Translations under genes and position numbers: made by a program
Part shown: piece by piece, positions 7,294-16,416 of the stretch
Position numbering within the stretch: the stretch's first letter is position 1
How the letters are laid out: each line of letters begins with the position of its first letter
NCBI GenBank assembly: GCA_963664845.1
Contig: OY761615.1
Coordinates: forward strand, 3,472,001 to 3,536,000
Source: CAIYTF01 sp963664845
GTDB lineage: Bacteria > Bacteroidota > Ignavibacteria > Ignavibacteriales > Ignavibacteriaceae
Length of the DNA stretch: 64,000 bases
Direction: 5' to 3'
Notes under the pieces: model-generated
Seen by the model: the letters and a program-made list of their open reading frames with translations, nothing else
Told to the model about the DNA's origin: nothing
Database searches by the model: none

Positions 7294-8616
7294 TTATTTA
7301 TTTCTTTTTTTATAAATCTGCCACCCGTCATACGCAAGGAAGCAGAAGACAGTAAGATATTCCAGAATAATGGCCCATTCGTGTTCCACCCATACATCGC
7401 CGAACGGCGTGAAGTTCGACAGATTGATGGCGAAAAACAGGGACGTGACCGCAGTCAGTTCTCCAAACGGATGCAGCACTGCAAGCCATCCAAGATACCA
7501 AGGATATACCGTGGTGCCAAATATGATCACTAAAAAATAGGTCCAGTAGATCGATTTGAGAAAGTCTTTCCCCTTGAAAAAGATAACGATGCCAAGCACT
7601 ATGAAAAGTGAAGTGCAAACCAACCTTGCCCGCATAGAGTCCTGAAACACCAAAACGGCCAGTTTATATACCGAGCCGTTAAACTCCCAGTTGCGCAAAT
7701 ATTTGGTCAATGTTTCAAGAACTGAACGCTGCTCATTTAAAAAGGGCAGATAGGCAAGCACAGCCAGCGTTGCTGCAAGGGCCACGTAACCAAATTTTTG
7801 CTTGAGGGACAAGCGCTTAATTAAAAAGGGAAGCGCAAATATAGCATATGATTTAATGAGCAACGAAACTGAAAAGACAACTGCGCTTCGCCAGTATTTG
7901 TTCTCGGCAGCAAACAAAATAGCCAAAACAAAAAAGGGCAGGGCGGCAATATCAAGGTGAGCGTTGACATAATACTCAAACAGCGGAAGAGGCAGCCATG
8001 CATAAATGAGAAGATAATAGTCCGGCAAATTGCGCTTGCGCAGCAGCCGGATGAGAACAAGAAACAGCAGGGCATCGCACAGCAGATATACTATCTTCAG
8101 ACCATACATCGATTCACCGCCGATAGCATAAGCCATGGCGAACACAACCTGCCCTCCCGGCTGATAATTGGACGTGTAGTTCTTGAATGTCACGTGATTC
8201 CAAATGGTAGAATCGCGCAAATACGAAAGCGATGTATCATTTGGGCTCATTGCATAGGGGTTATGCCCATGCATCAGCACTTTGCCTTCCCACAGGTACC
8301 GGTAATAATCATCCGATGTGGAACGGTGAGTAGGCAGCAACGTGATGCGGAATAACAACCCGAAAACAACGATGCCGGTCAGCAGAATTGATCGCGCTTC
8401 ATGCGTCTGATTGGCCGATTTCCGGTATTTCCTTATATAATGATAGGCCACAAGATAGGGGAGGAAGGCAAGCGCATACAGCGTGATATGGTTTTGCATA
8501 TTGGATTTAAATGCAAACGATGAATCCAACAGCAGATAAGCAATATATAAACCTTCTGCCAGCAATCCCTGCAGGAGAATCATTTGAAAATAGCGGTTCC
8601 GGAAAAAAGTTTTCAT
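7294..8616 (-). CDS. GT-C-fold integral membrane glycosyltransferase (GT87/polyprenol-phosphate mannosyltransferase-like)
   Basis: A polytopic protein of about 440 residues with roughly eleven hydrophobic helices. The first large outer loop carries STSDDYYRYLWEGKVLMHG, matching the acidic first-loop motif of GT-C enzymes that use polyprenyl-phosphate sugars as donors. The downstream segment HPYAM-type loop (HNPYAMSPND) and a cluster of aromatic residues also fit. The likely reaction is transfer of a hexose from a lipid-linked donor to a lipid or glycan on the outer face of the inner membrane. The start is placed at the ATG at 8616 (MKTFFRNRYFQ); the frame extends to 8655. It is immediately upstream of rpiB. 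Substrates are unknown. Confidence 0.72.
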   Translation of the reverse strand: MKTFFRNRYFQMILLQGLLAEGLYIAYLLLDSSFAFKSNMQNHITLYALAFLPYLVAYHYIRKYRKSANQTHEARSILLTGIVVFGLLFRITLLPTHRSTSDDYYRYLWEGKVLMHGHNPYAMSPNDTSLSYLRDSTIWNHVTFKNYTSNYQPGGQVVFAMAYAIGGESMYGLKIVYLLCDALLFLVLIRLLRKRNLPDYYLLIYAWLPLPLFEYYVNAHLDIAALPFFVLAILFAAENKYWRSAVVFSVSLLIKSYAIFALPFLIKRLSLKQKFGYVALAATLAVLAYLPFLNEQRSVLETLTKYLRNWEFNGSVYKLAVLVFQDSMRARLVCTSLFIVLGIVIFFKGKDFLKSIYWTYFLVIIFGTTVYPWYLGWLAVLHPFGELTAVTSLFFAINLSNFTPFGDVWVEHEWAIILEYLTVFCFLAYDGWQIYKKRNK

Positions 8617-8840
8617 CGGTTGCTGCGTATTATGCCGGAGAATTTGCGTATGCAAGAATAAAAATCATTGTGCAATATAAGTGTCCGGTCGCTCATTTAA
8701 TAATTTTAAGAAATTTGGCTGCAGAGTCACCGTAAAAACCAGTCCGGTTTGCCGCGTGTCAGCATCGCCGGTAACCTGTTCAAAACGTTCGCGATTTATT
8801 GTTCTCCTTCAGCGCCACTCGTTTGTCTGGAGCAGTCTTG

Positions 8841-9815
8841 CTACAGATAGCTTTTGAGCACCTTCCTCAATGCTTTCCTTTCCCGATTAAAAAACGAAAG
8901 GATATAGTTAATGCGGAATCGCAGCCGGTTTTCCTTGAATGTGATGAATGCTGATTCAGGCAGCCAGGTCATACAATAGGCAATAAGCATTTTTGGGTTT
9001 TTAATGAGCGCTCCCCCTGCCTTTCTCCAGTAGCTCCTGGCCAATGCTTTGTCACCAAAAAAATATTCCCGCCAGCCACGAATAGCAGGCAGTTCATTTT
9101 CCGTGAGACCATATGCACGCAATGAAGCGTCCGTTCCAAACATTTCTGTTCCAATTTCATACACGCGTTGATACTGTTTTTTTGTATCCATACGGGAGAG
9201 CGAATCGTTGCGGTATCGCACCATCACCAGAACTTCGGGGAATATGTGAAAATTTGCCTTGTCCTTTAGTCGCAGCCAAAGTTCATAGTCCTCGAAAATA
9301 TTTTCCCAATATCCGCCATTTTCAATAATAAATTTCCGGTTATACATCACGCCAATGTGGATCAATTCATTATGGAGGGGGAGCCGTTTCACTATCTCTT
9401 CATGTCCGGGAGGTGAATTCACAACACCCCAAATGCTGTCTCCCGTGAACATTGCATATCTGCAGGAAAGTATTGTGTTTGCAGGTGCATTGCTAAATAC
9501 GGCAAGCTGCTTCTCAAGACGCTCCGGCAGGGCCAGGTCGTCACCGTCCATCCGCGCAACAATTTCATGCGAGGCATGCTGCAGGCCATAGTTCAGTGCG
9601 CGTCCCAATCCGCCGTGAGGAATTTTCTCATACCGGATTCGGGGATCGTTCAAGGTGAAAATTTTTTCTGCGGTGGTATCGGTCGAACCGTCGTCAATGA
9701 TGAGCAATTCGAATGTCTTGTGCGTTTGTGCAAGAATACTCTGTATCGCAGGGAGAATATACTGACCGGAATTGTAAACCGGTAAAAGAACGGTTATTGC
9801 TTTCCCGCTGCTCAT
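8841..9815 (-). CDS. Family 2 glycosyltransferase
   Basis: A 324-residue cytosolic GT-A enzyme. The N-terminus ITVLLPVYNSGQYILPAIQS, then LLIIDDGSTD and ARMDGDD (the DXD-type metal/nucleotide-sugar motif, about residue 95), are classic GT2 features. The C-terminal third has no strong membrane helix, only a basic tail (NRERKALRKVLKSYL) that may associate with membrane. It probably adds a sugar to a surface glycan. Its ATG overlaps the stop of the upstream exported-protein gene by four bases, so the two are translationally coupled. It is the last gene of an operon headed by the kinase-FGE fusion. Donor and acceptor are unknown. Confidence 0.88.
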   Translation of the reverse strand: MSSGKAITVLLPVYNSGQYILPAIQSILAQTHKTFELLIIDDGSTDTTAEKIFTLNDPRIRYEKIPHGGLGRALNYGLQHASHEIVARMDGDDLALPERLEKQLAVFSNAPANTILSCRYAMFTGDSIWGVVNSPPGHEEIVKRLPLHNELIHIGVMYNRKFIIENGGYWENIFEDYELWLRLKDKANFHIFPEVLVMVRYRNDSLSRMDTKKQYQRVYEIGTEMFGTDASLRAYGLTENELPAIRGWREYFFGDKALARSYWRKAGGALIKNPKMLIAYCMTWLPESAFITFKENRLRFRINYILSFFNRERKALRKVLKSYL

Positions 9816-10645
9816 TTGTTCAGTTTGAGAAAATCAGAATAGGAAATAGTATTATTTGAGGACAGCTTCATTTTTAAATAAGCGGTAAACTGCTCTTTGT
9901 CAGCCCCAAAATAGAGTTTCTCAATAAGCGAAAAGCCTTTACGCTCTTCACCCAATGAATAGTAATTACCTGCAATTGCTGCAAGTATTGCCTGTGCCTG
10001 CGGGGCAAAACCCGAAGCGCGTTCACCCCGGTCCGTTGTATAGCCATCCTGCATCAGTTTTTCGAATTCAATTTTCAGGCGTTCAATGTCTTTATAAACA
10101 AAGTCGCGATAACTTTTATTCTGGGGAAGAAGCTGATTGTTTTCGAAATGATAAATCGAAATATAAAAGCGGGATTCAGCAAAAGAAGTGAACTCATAAG
10201 CAAACCGGTCATCATACGTAACTATTTCCTGTTTGCCATCTTTGTCCAGATCTTTTATAACAAAATCGCAGTTCGCCAGGTCTTTGGTGCAGAGCACGGT
10301 TAGTGAATCATTTATGATATCCATAATGGCAATGCTGAAACAGCAATGGGCTCCACCCGTATAAAGACGGGCGGCTATTTTTACTGATTTATCGCCGGCA
10401 AAATCAACAAAAGCAAGCGATTCGATTTCGGATTCGAATTTATGTACGTTGCGAAATGCGTTATTCTTAAAAACGGCAACACTGCCTCCTGTGGCACTGT
10501 TGCCGGAGATATGGATCTGGTAGTCGCGGAAATAATAGGTTGAGTCGGCCGCTCTGCTCACGGAAAATAAACTGCTGCCTGCCAGAAGCAGGATCAGGAC
10601 CGTCAACGGCCTATATAAACTTATGCTGAACAATGCTTGTTTCAT
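9812..10645 (-). CDS. Exported protein of unknown function with GGAHCC motif
   Basis: A 277-residue protein with an N-terminal hydrophobic signal segment (LTVLILLLAGSSLFSVSRA). The motif YTGGAHCCF lies in the first half, followed by IKDLDKDGKQEIVTYDDRF, a calcium-loop-like DxDxDG repeat as found in FG-GAP/VCBS-type proteins. The C-terminal half is helical (about residues 165-277). I do not recognise a characterised family. The gene sits between the kinase-FGE gene (16-base gap) and the GT2 gene (4-base overlap), so it belongs to the same operon. The vicinal cysteines may bind metal or form a disulphide. Periplasmic or surface location is inferred. Confidence 0.6.
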   Translation of the reverse strand: MKQALFSISLYRPLTVLILLLAGSSLFSVSRAADSTYYFRDYQIHISGNSATGGSVAVFKNNAFRNVHKFESEIESLAFVDFAGDKSVKIAARLYTGGAHCCFSIAIMDIINDSLTVLCTKDLANCDFVIKDLDKDGKQEIVTYDDRFAYEFTSFAESRFYISIYHFENNQLLPQNKSYRDFVYKDIERLKIEFEKLMQDGYTTDRGERASGFAPQAQAILAAIAGNYYSLGEERKGFSLIEKLYFGADKEQFTAYLKMKLSSNNTISYSDFLKLNK

Positions 10646-10661
10646 AATTGCTGAATGTGAC

Positions 10662-12446
10662 TTATTGTTTTTGTCTCGATACCGCGCACCGGAAACCTAT
10701 CATCGGGCTTTTATATCTTGCAGACTCACCTCTCCGGTTTGCAACCCGGGCACTGGTCTCATCATAGAACCACGCTCCGCCGCGAACTACTTTTCTTCCG
10801 GCTGTTTTGTCAACGGGGTTCACTGCGGGTGATTGTACCTCTGAGTAGTGCTCGCTGTAACCGTCTTCGCACCACTCCCAAACGTTGCCGCTCATATCAT
10901 AAATGCCAAGCTCGTTTGCCTTTTTGGTGCGCACGGGGTGTGTGGTAAAATCAGAATTGTCCGCATACCACGCAACGTCACCAATCGTGTTGCTTCCGCT
11001 GTATTTGCCGCCCCCGCTTCGTCTGCCGCCACGAGCAGCATACTCCCATTCTGCCTCCGTTGGCAGCCTTTTCCCTGCCCATTTTGCATAGTCGTTGGCA
11101 TCTTCCCATGATACATTAACTATAGGGTGTTCCTGTTTCCAGCCCCAGGAGGGTGCTCTTGGCATTTTTCTTCCGGTTGCCTCGCAAAAACTATGATATT
11201 GGGCAACGGTTACTTCATTCCTGTCTACAAAAAACGTATCAAGCTGCACCTGATGAATAGGCTGTTCATCATCAAAAAAATTGCTTCCCATCATGAACTG
11301 GCCGGCTTCAACCCAAGCCATATCTTCCTTTTGCACAAACACGCCAACGGTGTCGCCGGGAACAACAGGGGGGCCTTTTCTTACCAGCAGATCATATTTA
11401 TTGATAAGATAAATGGCCGTGAAAAACAGGATTAGTCCCACAGAAAGCCACACGGTGGATATCCGCTTCTTACGTCGCCGTCTTTCTATTGTTGTCCCGG
11501 GTCCCGGGTGATGGCTCGTGGTTTGAGTTGGCGATGGTTGCACCTTCGCAGGTTCCGTTCCGGGCTGTGAGACAGGAGAAGGTGGAAATTCCTTTACCGG
11601 TGTTTCATTGGTTCCTGTGCCGGGAGTTGCCAGGAATGTTTTTAACAATTGGTGAAATTCCGAAGCGCTCCGGATCCGGTCTTGCGGATTTTTTTGCGCA
11701 GCATGCATGATAATTGCAACAAGCGGTTCAGGAATGTAGGGATAGAAGTTTCTGGGGTCCTGCAGCGGTTGATAGACAATTTGCTCCATCACGCGGAATT
11801 CCGGAATATCCGGGCTTGAGAGAAAAGGAGTTTTTCCTGCCAGCATTTCATAGAGCGTTATTCCCAGGCTGTAGATATCGCTTTGCTGTGTGGCGGCTTC
11901 ACCGCGTATCTGTTCGGGGCTCATATAATAGAGGGTTCCGATGTGCGTGCCTGTTCCGGTGAGCTTGTTCCCGGTTTCGATCTTGGCAATGCCAAAGTCC
12001 GTTATTTTTGCAGTGCCGTCCGGAGTTATGAGGATGTTACCAGGCTTCAGGTCACGGTGGATAACGCCTTGGGCATGCGCGTGCTCAACACCGGAAAGTA
12101 TTTGCATAAATAGAGGAAGTGCCTTGGTAAAGGGGATAGGCCCGGTCTCTTTTCCAATTATCCTTGACAGTGGTTTCCCGTCAATATACTCCATAACAAT
12201 ATACAGGCCGCCTTCAAATTCGAAGAAATCATAAACTTTCAGAATGTTCGGATCGGAAAGCTTGCTTAAAATAAGCGCTTCGTTCTCGAATCGTTTGCGG
12301 GTGACGGGATCGCTGCAGAATTGCGGATAAAGCGCCTTAATGGCATATAGCTTGTTTTGCAGTATATGCCTTGCCTGATATACAACCCCCATGCCGCCGG
12401 AACCGACCGTGGAGAGAATCTCGTATGATTGTATTCTCTTTGTCAT
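10662..12446 (-). CDS. Transmembrane Ser/Thr protein kinase fused to FGE-sulfatase-like (SUMF1 fold) extracytoplasmic domain
   Basis: A 594-residue receptor-like kinase. Residues 8-270 are a complete Hanks-type kinase: glycine loop GSGGMG (15-20), K37 in YAIKAL, HRDLKPGN (130-137), DFG at 150 and SPEQ in the activation segment. A Pro/Thr-rich linker (275-325) leads to one membrane helix (about 329-350) and an outside domain (about 372-590). That domain has FGE-family signatures: WVEAGQFMMGS, NEVTVAQY, RLPTEAEWEYAARGG, DMSGNVWEWCEDG, VVRGGAW and a terminal GFRC. Aligning GGAWFYDETSAR to the GGSYMCHRSYC stretch of human FGE puts Y and A where the two catalytic cysteines stand. It is therefore unlikely to make formylglycine and more likely acts as a ligand-sensing domain. 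It heads the operon with the GGAHCC protein and a GT2 enzyme. Confidence 0.9.
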   Translation of the reverse strand: MTKRIQSYEILSTVGSGGMGVVYQARHILQNKLYAIKALYPQFCSDPVTRKRFENEALILSKLSDPNILKVYDFFEFEGGLYIVMEYIDGKPLSRIIGKETGPIPFTKALPLFMQILSGVEHAHAQGVIHRDLKPGNILITPDGTAKITDFGIAKIETGNKLTGTGTHIGTLYYMSPEQIRGEAATQQSDIYSLGITLYEMLAGKTPFLSSPDIPEFRVMEQIVYQPLQDPRNFYPYIPEPLVAIIMHAAQKNPQDRIRSASEFHQLLKTFLATPGTGTNETPVKEFPPSPVSQPGTEPAKVQPSPTQTTSHHPGPGTTIERRRRKKRISTVWLSVGLILFFTAIYLINKYDLLVRKGPPVVPGDTVGVFVQKEDMAWVEAGQFMMGSNFFDDEQPIHQVQLDTFFVDRNEVTVAQYHSFCEATGRKMPRAPSWGWKQEHPIVNVSWEDANDYAKWAGKRLPTEAEWEYAARGGRRSGGGKYSGSNTIGDVAWYADNSDFTTHPVRTKKANELGIYDMSGNVWEWCEDGYSEHYSEVQSPAVNPVDKTAGRKVVRGGAWFYDETSARVANRRGESARYKSPMIGFRCAVSRQKQ

Positions 12447-12970
12447 TGATGCTGGCTTTTATTCAAAACCGGAAAAATTAACATACTGTATTCTGCCATG
12501 TTTCATTACTGCGTGTTATCCATAATGATAAGATTATGCTCCGGTAAAATACCAATTTTGTTTGTAATGCTATCGCAAAATATGATGGGCGGAAATTGAT
12601 GGACAACTCCATTTTTATCCCGGAAATTAGCCCGCCTGTGAATGCGACCAACCGCTTTAATGGTAATGTGAAGCGATCGGCAGAAAGTTGCCGGCGCCGG
12701 AATGCCACATGTGAGTGTTTCGCCGATAAGAATATGTTATTGCGAAGCCGTATTGGGCGAAGCAATTTCACAAGGCCTTAAAAGCAGGATTCCGGGCGGA
12801 ATGAATTATACAACACCCACCATGAGGCTTATAGCCTATTCGACCGATTAATACCTGATTGCTGAGCAATCAATTTAGTGTTGCTGCTATATCGCATTTA
12901 AGCCATATTTTTAGTATTTTATAATTAAGCTATTACTTAGCGTCTATTCAACAGATTGGGAGTCTTTTCG
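12447..12970. other. Divergent intergenic region
   Basis: About 520 bases between the leftward kinase operon and the rightward TonB receptor gene. Only short, unsupported reading frames are present. It should hold promoters for both directions, but I could not place them with confidence. The sequence near 12880-12950 is AT-rich. Confidence 0.5.
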
Positions 12971-15304
12971 TTGAAATCTTTAATTCTTCATTCTGTGCTG
13001 GTACTGATTTTTGTACTTATTCCTGAACTGCATGCCCAAAAGCTAACCGGCCGAATTTCCGGGCAGGTGACCGATGCTGTCTCAGGTGAATCGCTTATTA
13101 GTGCTGCGGTCGTAATTTATAATGACAGTTTGCGTACCAAATTTATAAAAGGCACAGTGACTAATAAGATTGGAACCTTTTCCTTCCCTGATTTGGCTGC
13201 CGGAAAATATTTTATCTCGGCCCAGTTCATTGGCTATGCGACCGGAATTTTAAGTGTGTTTATTGATGAAAAAACACCTAACCCGTTCATTAAGATCCGG
13301 TTGAGTACTCTGCACACCACACTCAACGAAGTTGTCGTTCAGGGTAACCGAGATTCCAACTTCACCATCAGCGCCATTAATCTTTCTCCTGAATTGCTTA
13401 AAATGCTTCCTTCACGCGGAGGCGAGACTGACATTTTTGGAAGCCTGACTCTCATCCCCGGTGTTACCACGGCAACTGAAATGTCAAGCGGACTTTATGT
13501 ACGCGGCGGTTCGCCTGATCAGACTTTAACACTTATTGATGGTGCTATGCTCTATAATCCATTTCATCTGGGCGGATTCGCCAGTGCTTTCAACAGCGAT
13601 GCGGTTAAGGATCTGAAACTCATTAAAGGTTCTTTTCCCGCGGAATATGGTGGACGGCTGTCTTCCGTACTCGATATCACGCTCAAAGAAGGTTCCCGTG
13701 AAAAAACAACAGGCGCCATCGCGCTGGGCACATTGGGATCATGGGCTTCATTTGAAGGCCCGGTCTCTGCAAAAGCCACCTATCTTTTGAGCGGACGAGC
13801 CAATTACTTAAGCACCGTGCAGGATGCGGTCAGCTCAGGTTCAAATTTGCCGCGTTATCATTTCCACGATTTAAATGGAAAATACAGCTACTATTTTTCC
13901 GAATTCGATAAAGCAACCATAAGTGCCTATTACAGTGCTGATTATCTGAATTCTCCATCGGCAAGTAAGGATGCACAATACGATGTGCAATGGAGCAACG
14001 CGGTCATTAATGTAAACTGGCTGCATCTGCAAGGTGATTCACGGTTTACGAAGATCACCGTGAGTGCCACGCATTATAACTTTACCACCATCATTCAGGA
14101 TATTCTTAATTCCCTGTATCACCGTGATTTCTACGCCTATTCTTCTCTCTCCGATTTTTCAATGAAAGCTGACGGCCAATATTTCAGTTCAGCCACGCAT
14201 AACATTAAAGATGGCATCGAGGTCATTTACCATGATTTTTCCATAAGCAACAATAATTATTATTCGGATGAGTTGACTTCTGATGCGCGTGCAAAACGGA
14301 ACTTCAATTCCATTGAGGCCTCTTTCTATGTGCAGGACGAATGGACAATATCACCGCTTCTCTCGGCCAACAGCGGTGTTCGTATCTATGGATTTCCACA
14401 GGCAAGCTATGTGAGCGTTGAGCCAAGAATATCCGTGGCATACCGGCTTTCAACAACATCAATGGTAAAAGCCGCATTCGCTATGGGAAACCAGTTTGTA
14501 CATTTGCTCACCCGGAACGATATCGTGCTTCCTTCTGACATCTGGTTCCCTTCAACCAAGGAAATAAAACCAGAGACCATCAGACAATTTGGCCTTTCAT
14601 TTGAGTCGGGTATGTTAGGTCCGGAATATTTTTTTTCGGTGGATGCGTATTACAACGATATGCGGAATCTGTATGAGTATGCCGACAATGCCGTCATTTC
14701 CGTGGGGCACGCCATTGAAGAGCAACTGACTAAAGGGTCAGGAGATGCCTATGGCATTGAACTTCTGCTTAGAAAACAAAGTGGTGCTATTCAGGGATGG
14801 CTGGGATATACACTGGCATGGACAAACCGATACTTTGACGGTATCAATTACGGAAAAAAATTCTATCCACGGTATGACCGGCGGCATGATATTTCGGCCG
14901 TTTTGATTTACCCTATCAGTGACAAATTGGAGTTCGGTGCAACCTGGGTTTATGGCACCGGGCAGGCATATACCATGCCCACGGGGTTATATTCCTACCC
15001 AATCGGCTTTATAGATCAGGAAAGCACACCGCAGGAAAAAGTTTATCTCGATTATACCGGTGTTAATAATTACCGCCTTCCGGCATATCATAAATTGGAT
15101 ATTTCATGCACATATAAACTTACGTATGGTGCTTTGCCGCTGTCGCTTTCGTTAAATGTGTACAATGCTTATAACAGTCACAATGCGCTTGCGCGCTATT
15201 TAACTTTTGAATATGACGCAAAAACCGGAAAGAACAACCCGGTGCTGAAACAATTCACCTTGTTCCCCATTTTGCCAAGCCTAACTCTCTCGGCCAGATT
15301 TTGA
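12971..15304 (+). CDS. TonB-dependent outer-membrane receptor with carboxypeptidase-regulatory-like N-terminal domain
   Basis: An outer-membrane active transporter of about 777 residues. Order: signal peptide ending ELHAQ, a CarboxypepD_reg-like domain (about 23-100, starting GRISGQVTDAVSGESLI), a plug domain with LPSRGGETDIFGSLTLIPGV and LYVRGGSPDQTLTLIDGAML, then a 22-strand-type barrel ending in a terminal aromatic (LTLSARF). The start is probably the TTG at 12971: GGGAG sits 8 bases before it and the signal peptide begins there. A longer TTG start at 12956 has no such site. A DUF4249-type lipoprotein gene follows 71 bases downstream. No SusD gene is present, so this is not a classic SusCD pair. 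The substrate is unknown. Confidence 0.87.
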   Translation: MKSLILHSVLVLIFVLIPELHAQKLTGRISGQVTDAVSGESLISAAVVIYNDSLRTKFIKGTVTNKIGTFSFPDLAAGKYFISAQFIGYATGILSVFIDEKTPNPFIKIRLSTLHTTLNEVVVQGNRDSNFTISAINLSPELLKMLPSRGGETDIFGSLTLIPGVTTATEMSSGLYVRGGSPDQTLTLIDGAMLYNPFHLGGFASAFNSDAVKDLKLIKGSFPAEYGGRLSSVLDITLKEGSREKTTGAIALGTLGSWASFEGPVSAKATYLLSGRANYLSTVQDAVSSGSNLPRYHFHDLNGKYSYYFSEFDKATISAYYSADYLNSPSASKDAQYDVQWSNAVINVNWLHLQGDSRFTKITVSATHYNFTTIIQDILNSLYHRDFYAYSSLSDFSMKADGQYFSSATHNIKDGIEVIYHDFSISNNNYYSDELTSDARAKRNFNSIEASFYVQDEWTISPLLSANSGVRIYGFPQASYVSVEPRISVAYRLSTTSMVKAAFAMGNQFVHLLTRNDIVLPSDIWFPSTKEIKPETIRQFGLSFESGMLGPEYFFSVDAYYNDMRNLYEYADNAVISVGHAIEEQLTKGSGDAYGIELLLRKQSGAIQGWLGYTLAWTNRYFDGINYGKKFYPRYDRRHDISAVLIYPISDKLEFGATWVYGTGQAYTMPTGLYSYPIGFIDQESTPQEKVYLDYTGVNNYRLPAYHKLDISCTYKLTYGALPLSLSLNVYNAYNSHNALARYLTFEYDAKTGKNNPVLKQFTLFPILPSLTLSARF

Positions 15305-15375
15305 GATGGTTGGCGGGAACACATATGCTTGAAAAATTTGGAAAATTTCACGATACAGAGATAACAAACGGACAC

Positions 15376-16206
15376 ATGAGAAACTTAATCTTTTTATCAT
15401 TATTTATGCTTTTAATTGCGGGCTGCGGTAACGACACTGTCGTTTCGAACGATTTGGCTTATAAGCAAAAACTGGTCATTCGCGGCATTGTGCAGGCCGG
15501 TGATGTGCTGCACGTTTATATTTCAACTACGTTACCGCCCTGGACAGCCTATGATTCAGTCGCGGCTGAGGTGGTTGATGCAAACGTATTCATGGTGCAT
15601 AACACCAACGACACTATCCCGCTATATTATATAGGAAATCAACAATACCGTGGTGATTATAATATACGCGCGCAAATGGGTGACCTGTATACGATATTTG
15701 CCAAATGGCACAACCTTGTTGCTACAGCTACAACAAAAATTCCGACCTATTTTCGGTATGAAAATCCTTCCATGGGCTATGATCTAAAGGCGAATGGCAA
15801 GGATACCAACTTCTACGTTCAGTTAACGGTTTATCCGAATACCGATGCTGTTTATGGCGCTGCCTGGCGGCTTAGCGGATTCAGTTATCAGGATTCTGTT
15901 ATGGGGGATCTGGCGCGTTATAAAGATAGGGACGCTTCAGGAAAAGTCATCGTGAAATCACGACCTTGCCCCAATCAACTGGTTTGGTTTCGAAGGACTC
16001 TGAACCTTGAATTACAGGTGAGTTCTTATGATGAACCGTATTATAATTATTATATGTCACAGTCATCCAATCTTGCCACCGATAATGTTTTTGGGCGCAG
16101 CGGAACAAATCAGCAGTGGAATGTTACCGGTGACGGCATTGGAATATTCTGTGGACGTACAGATACGCTAATGGAAGTTACTGCCGAACTTTCTGGGGGT
16201 TATTAA
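15376..16206 (+). CDS. DUF4249-type lipoprotein partner of TonB receptor
   Basis: A lipoprotein of about 276 residues. The start at 15376 gives a proper lipoprotein signal (MRNLIFLSLFMLLIAGCGND) with lipobox LIAGC; the frame is open upstream but that extension lacks signal features. The mature part is beta-rich. The pattern KQKLVIRGIVQAGDVLHVYIS, with VVDANVFM and YTIFAKW later, fits the DUF4249 family, whose members are generally encoded just downstream of TonB receptors in Bacteroidota. It probably helps substrate capture or plugs the receptor from outside. It resembles the protein encoded at 29339-30205 in layout and size. Confidence 0.75.
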   Translation: MRNLIFLSLFMLLIAGCGNDTVVSNDLAYKQKLVIRGIVQAGDVLHVYISTTLPPWTAYDSVAAEVVDANVFMVHNTNDTIPLYYIGNQQYRGDYNIRAQMGDLYTIFAKWHNLVATATTKIPTYFRYENPSMGYDLKANGKDTNFYVQLTVYPNTDAVYGAAWRLSGFSYQDSVMGDLARYKDRDASGKVIVKSRPCPNQLVWFRRTLNLELQVSSYDEPYYNYYMSQSSNLATDNVFGRSGTNQQWNVTGDGIGIFCGRTDTLMEVTAELSGGY

Positions 16207-16416
16207 GCTGATCCTGAGGATAATATCCAGCCTGTGGTACTAATGTGGTGTCCCGGTAACCGATAATTGCGCATTTTCGCTGTTTTCGGGGGAATTTGGG
16301 GCAAATTAATGCCCACATTCCTATTCCCAATAAATCTTTTCATTTTCTTTGTCTTCTATGAACTACCTCGTATTTTACCTTGTTACACTTTTTGAAATTG
16401 GAAACAACACTATATA

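Noticed and set aside
10662..12446. Formylglycine-generating enzyme activity of the FGE-like domain
   Set aside because: The two catalytic cysteines expected in the GGSYMCHRSYC-type stretch are replaced by Tyr and Ala, and no sulfatase gene is nearby.
12478..12781. Short overlapping frames on both strands between the kinase and the TonB receptor
   Set aside because: No ribosome sites, no recognisable domains, and they overlap each other on opposite strands.
12956..12970. Start of the TonB receptor at the TTG at 12956
   Set aside because: The GGGAG ribosome site lies 2 bases downstream of that TTG start but 8 bases before the TTG at 12971, which also gives a cleaner signal peptide.
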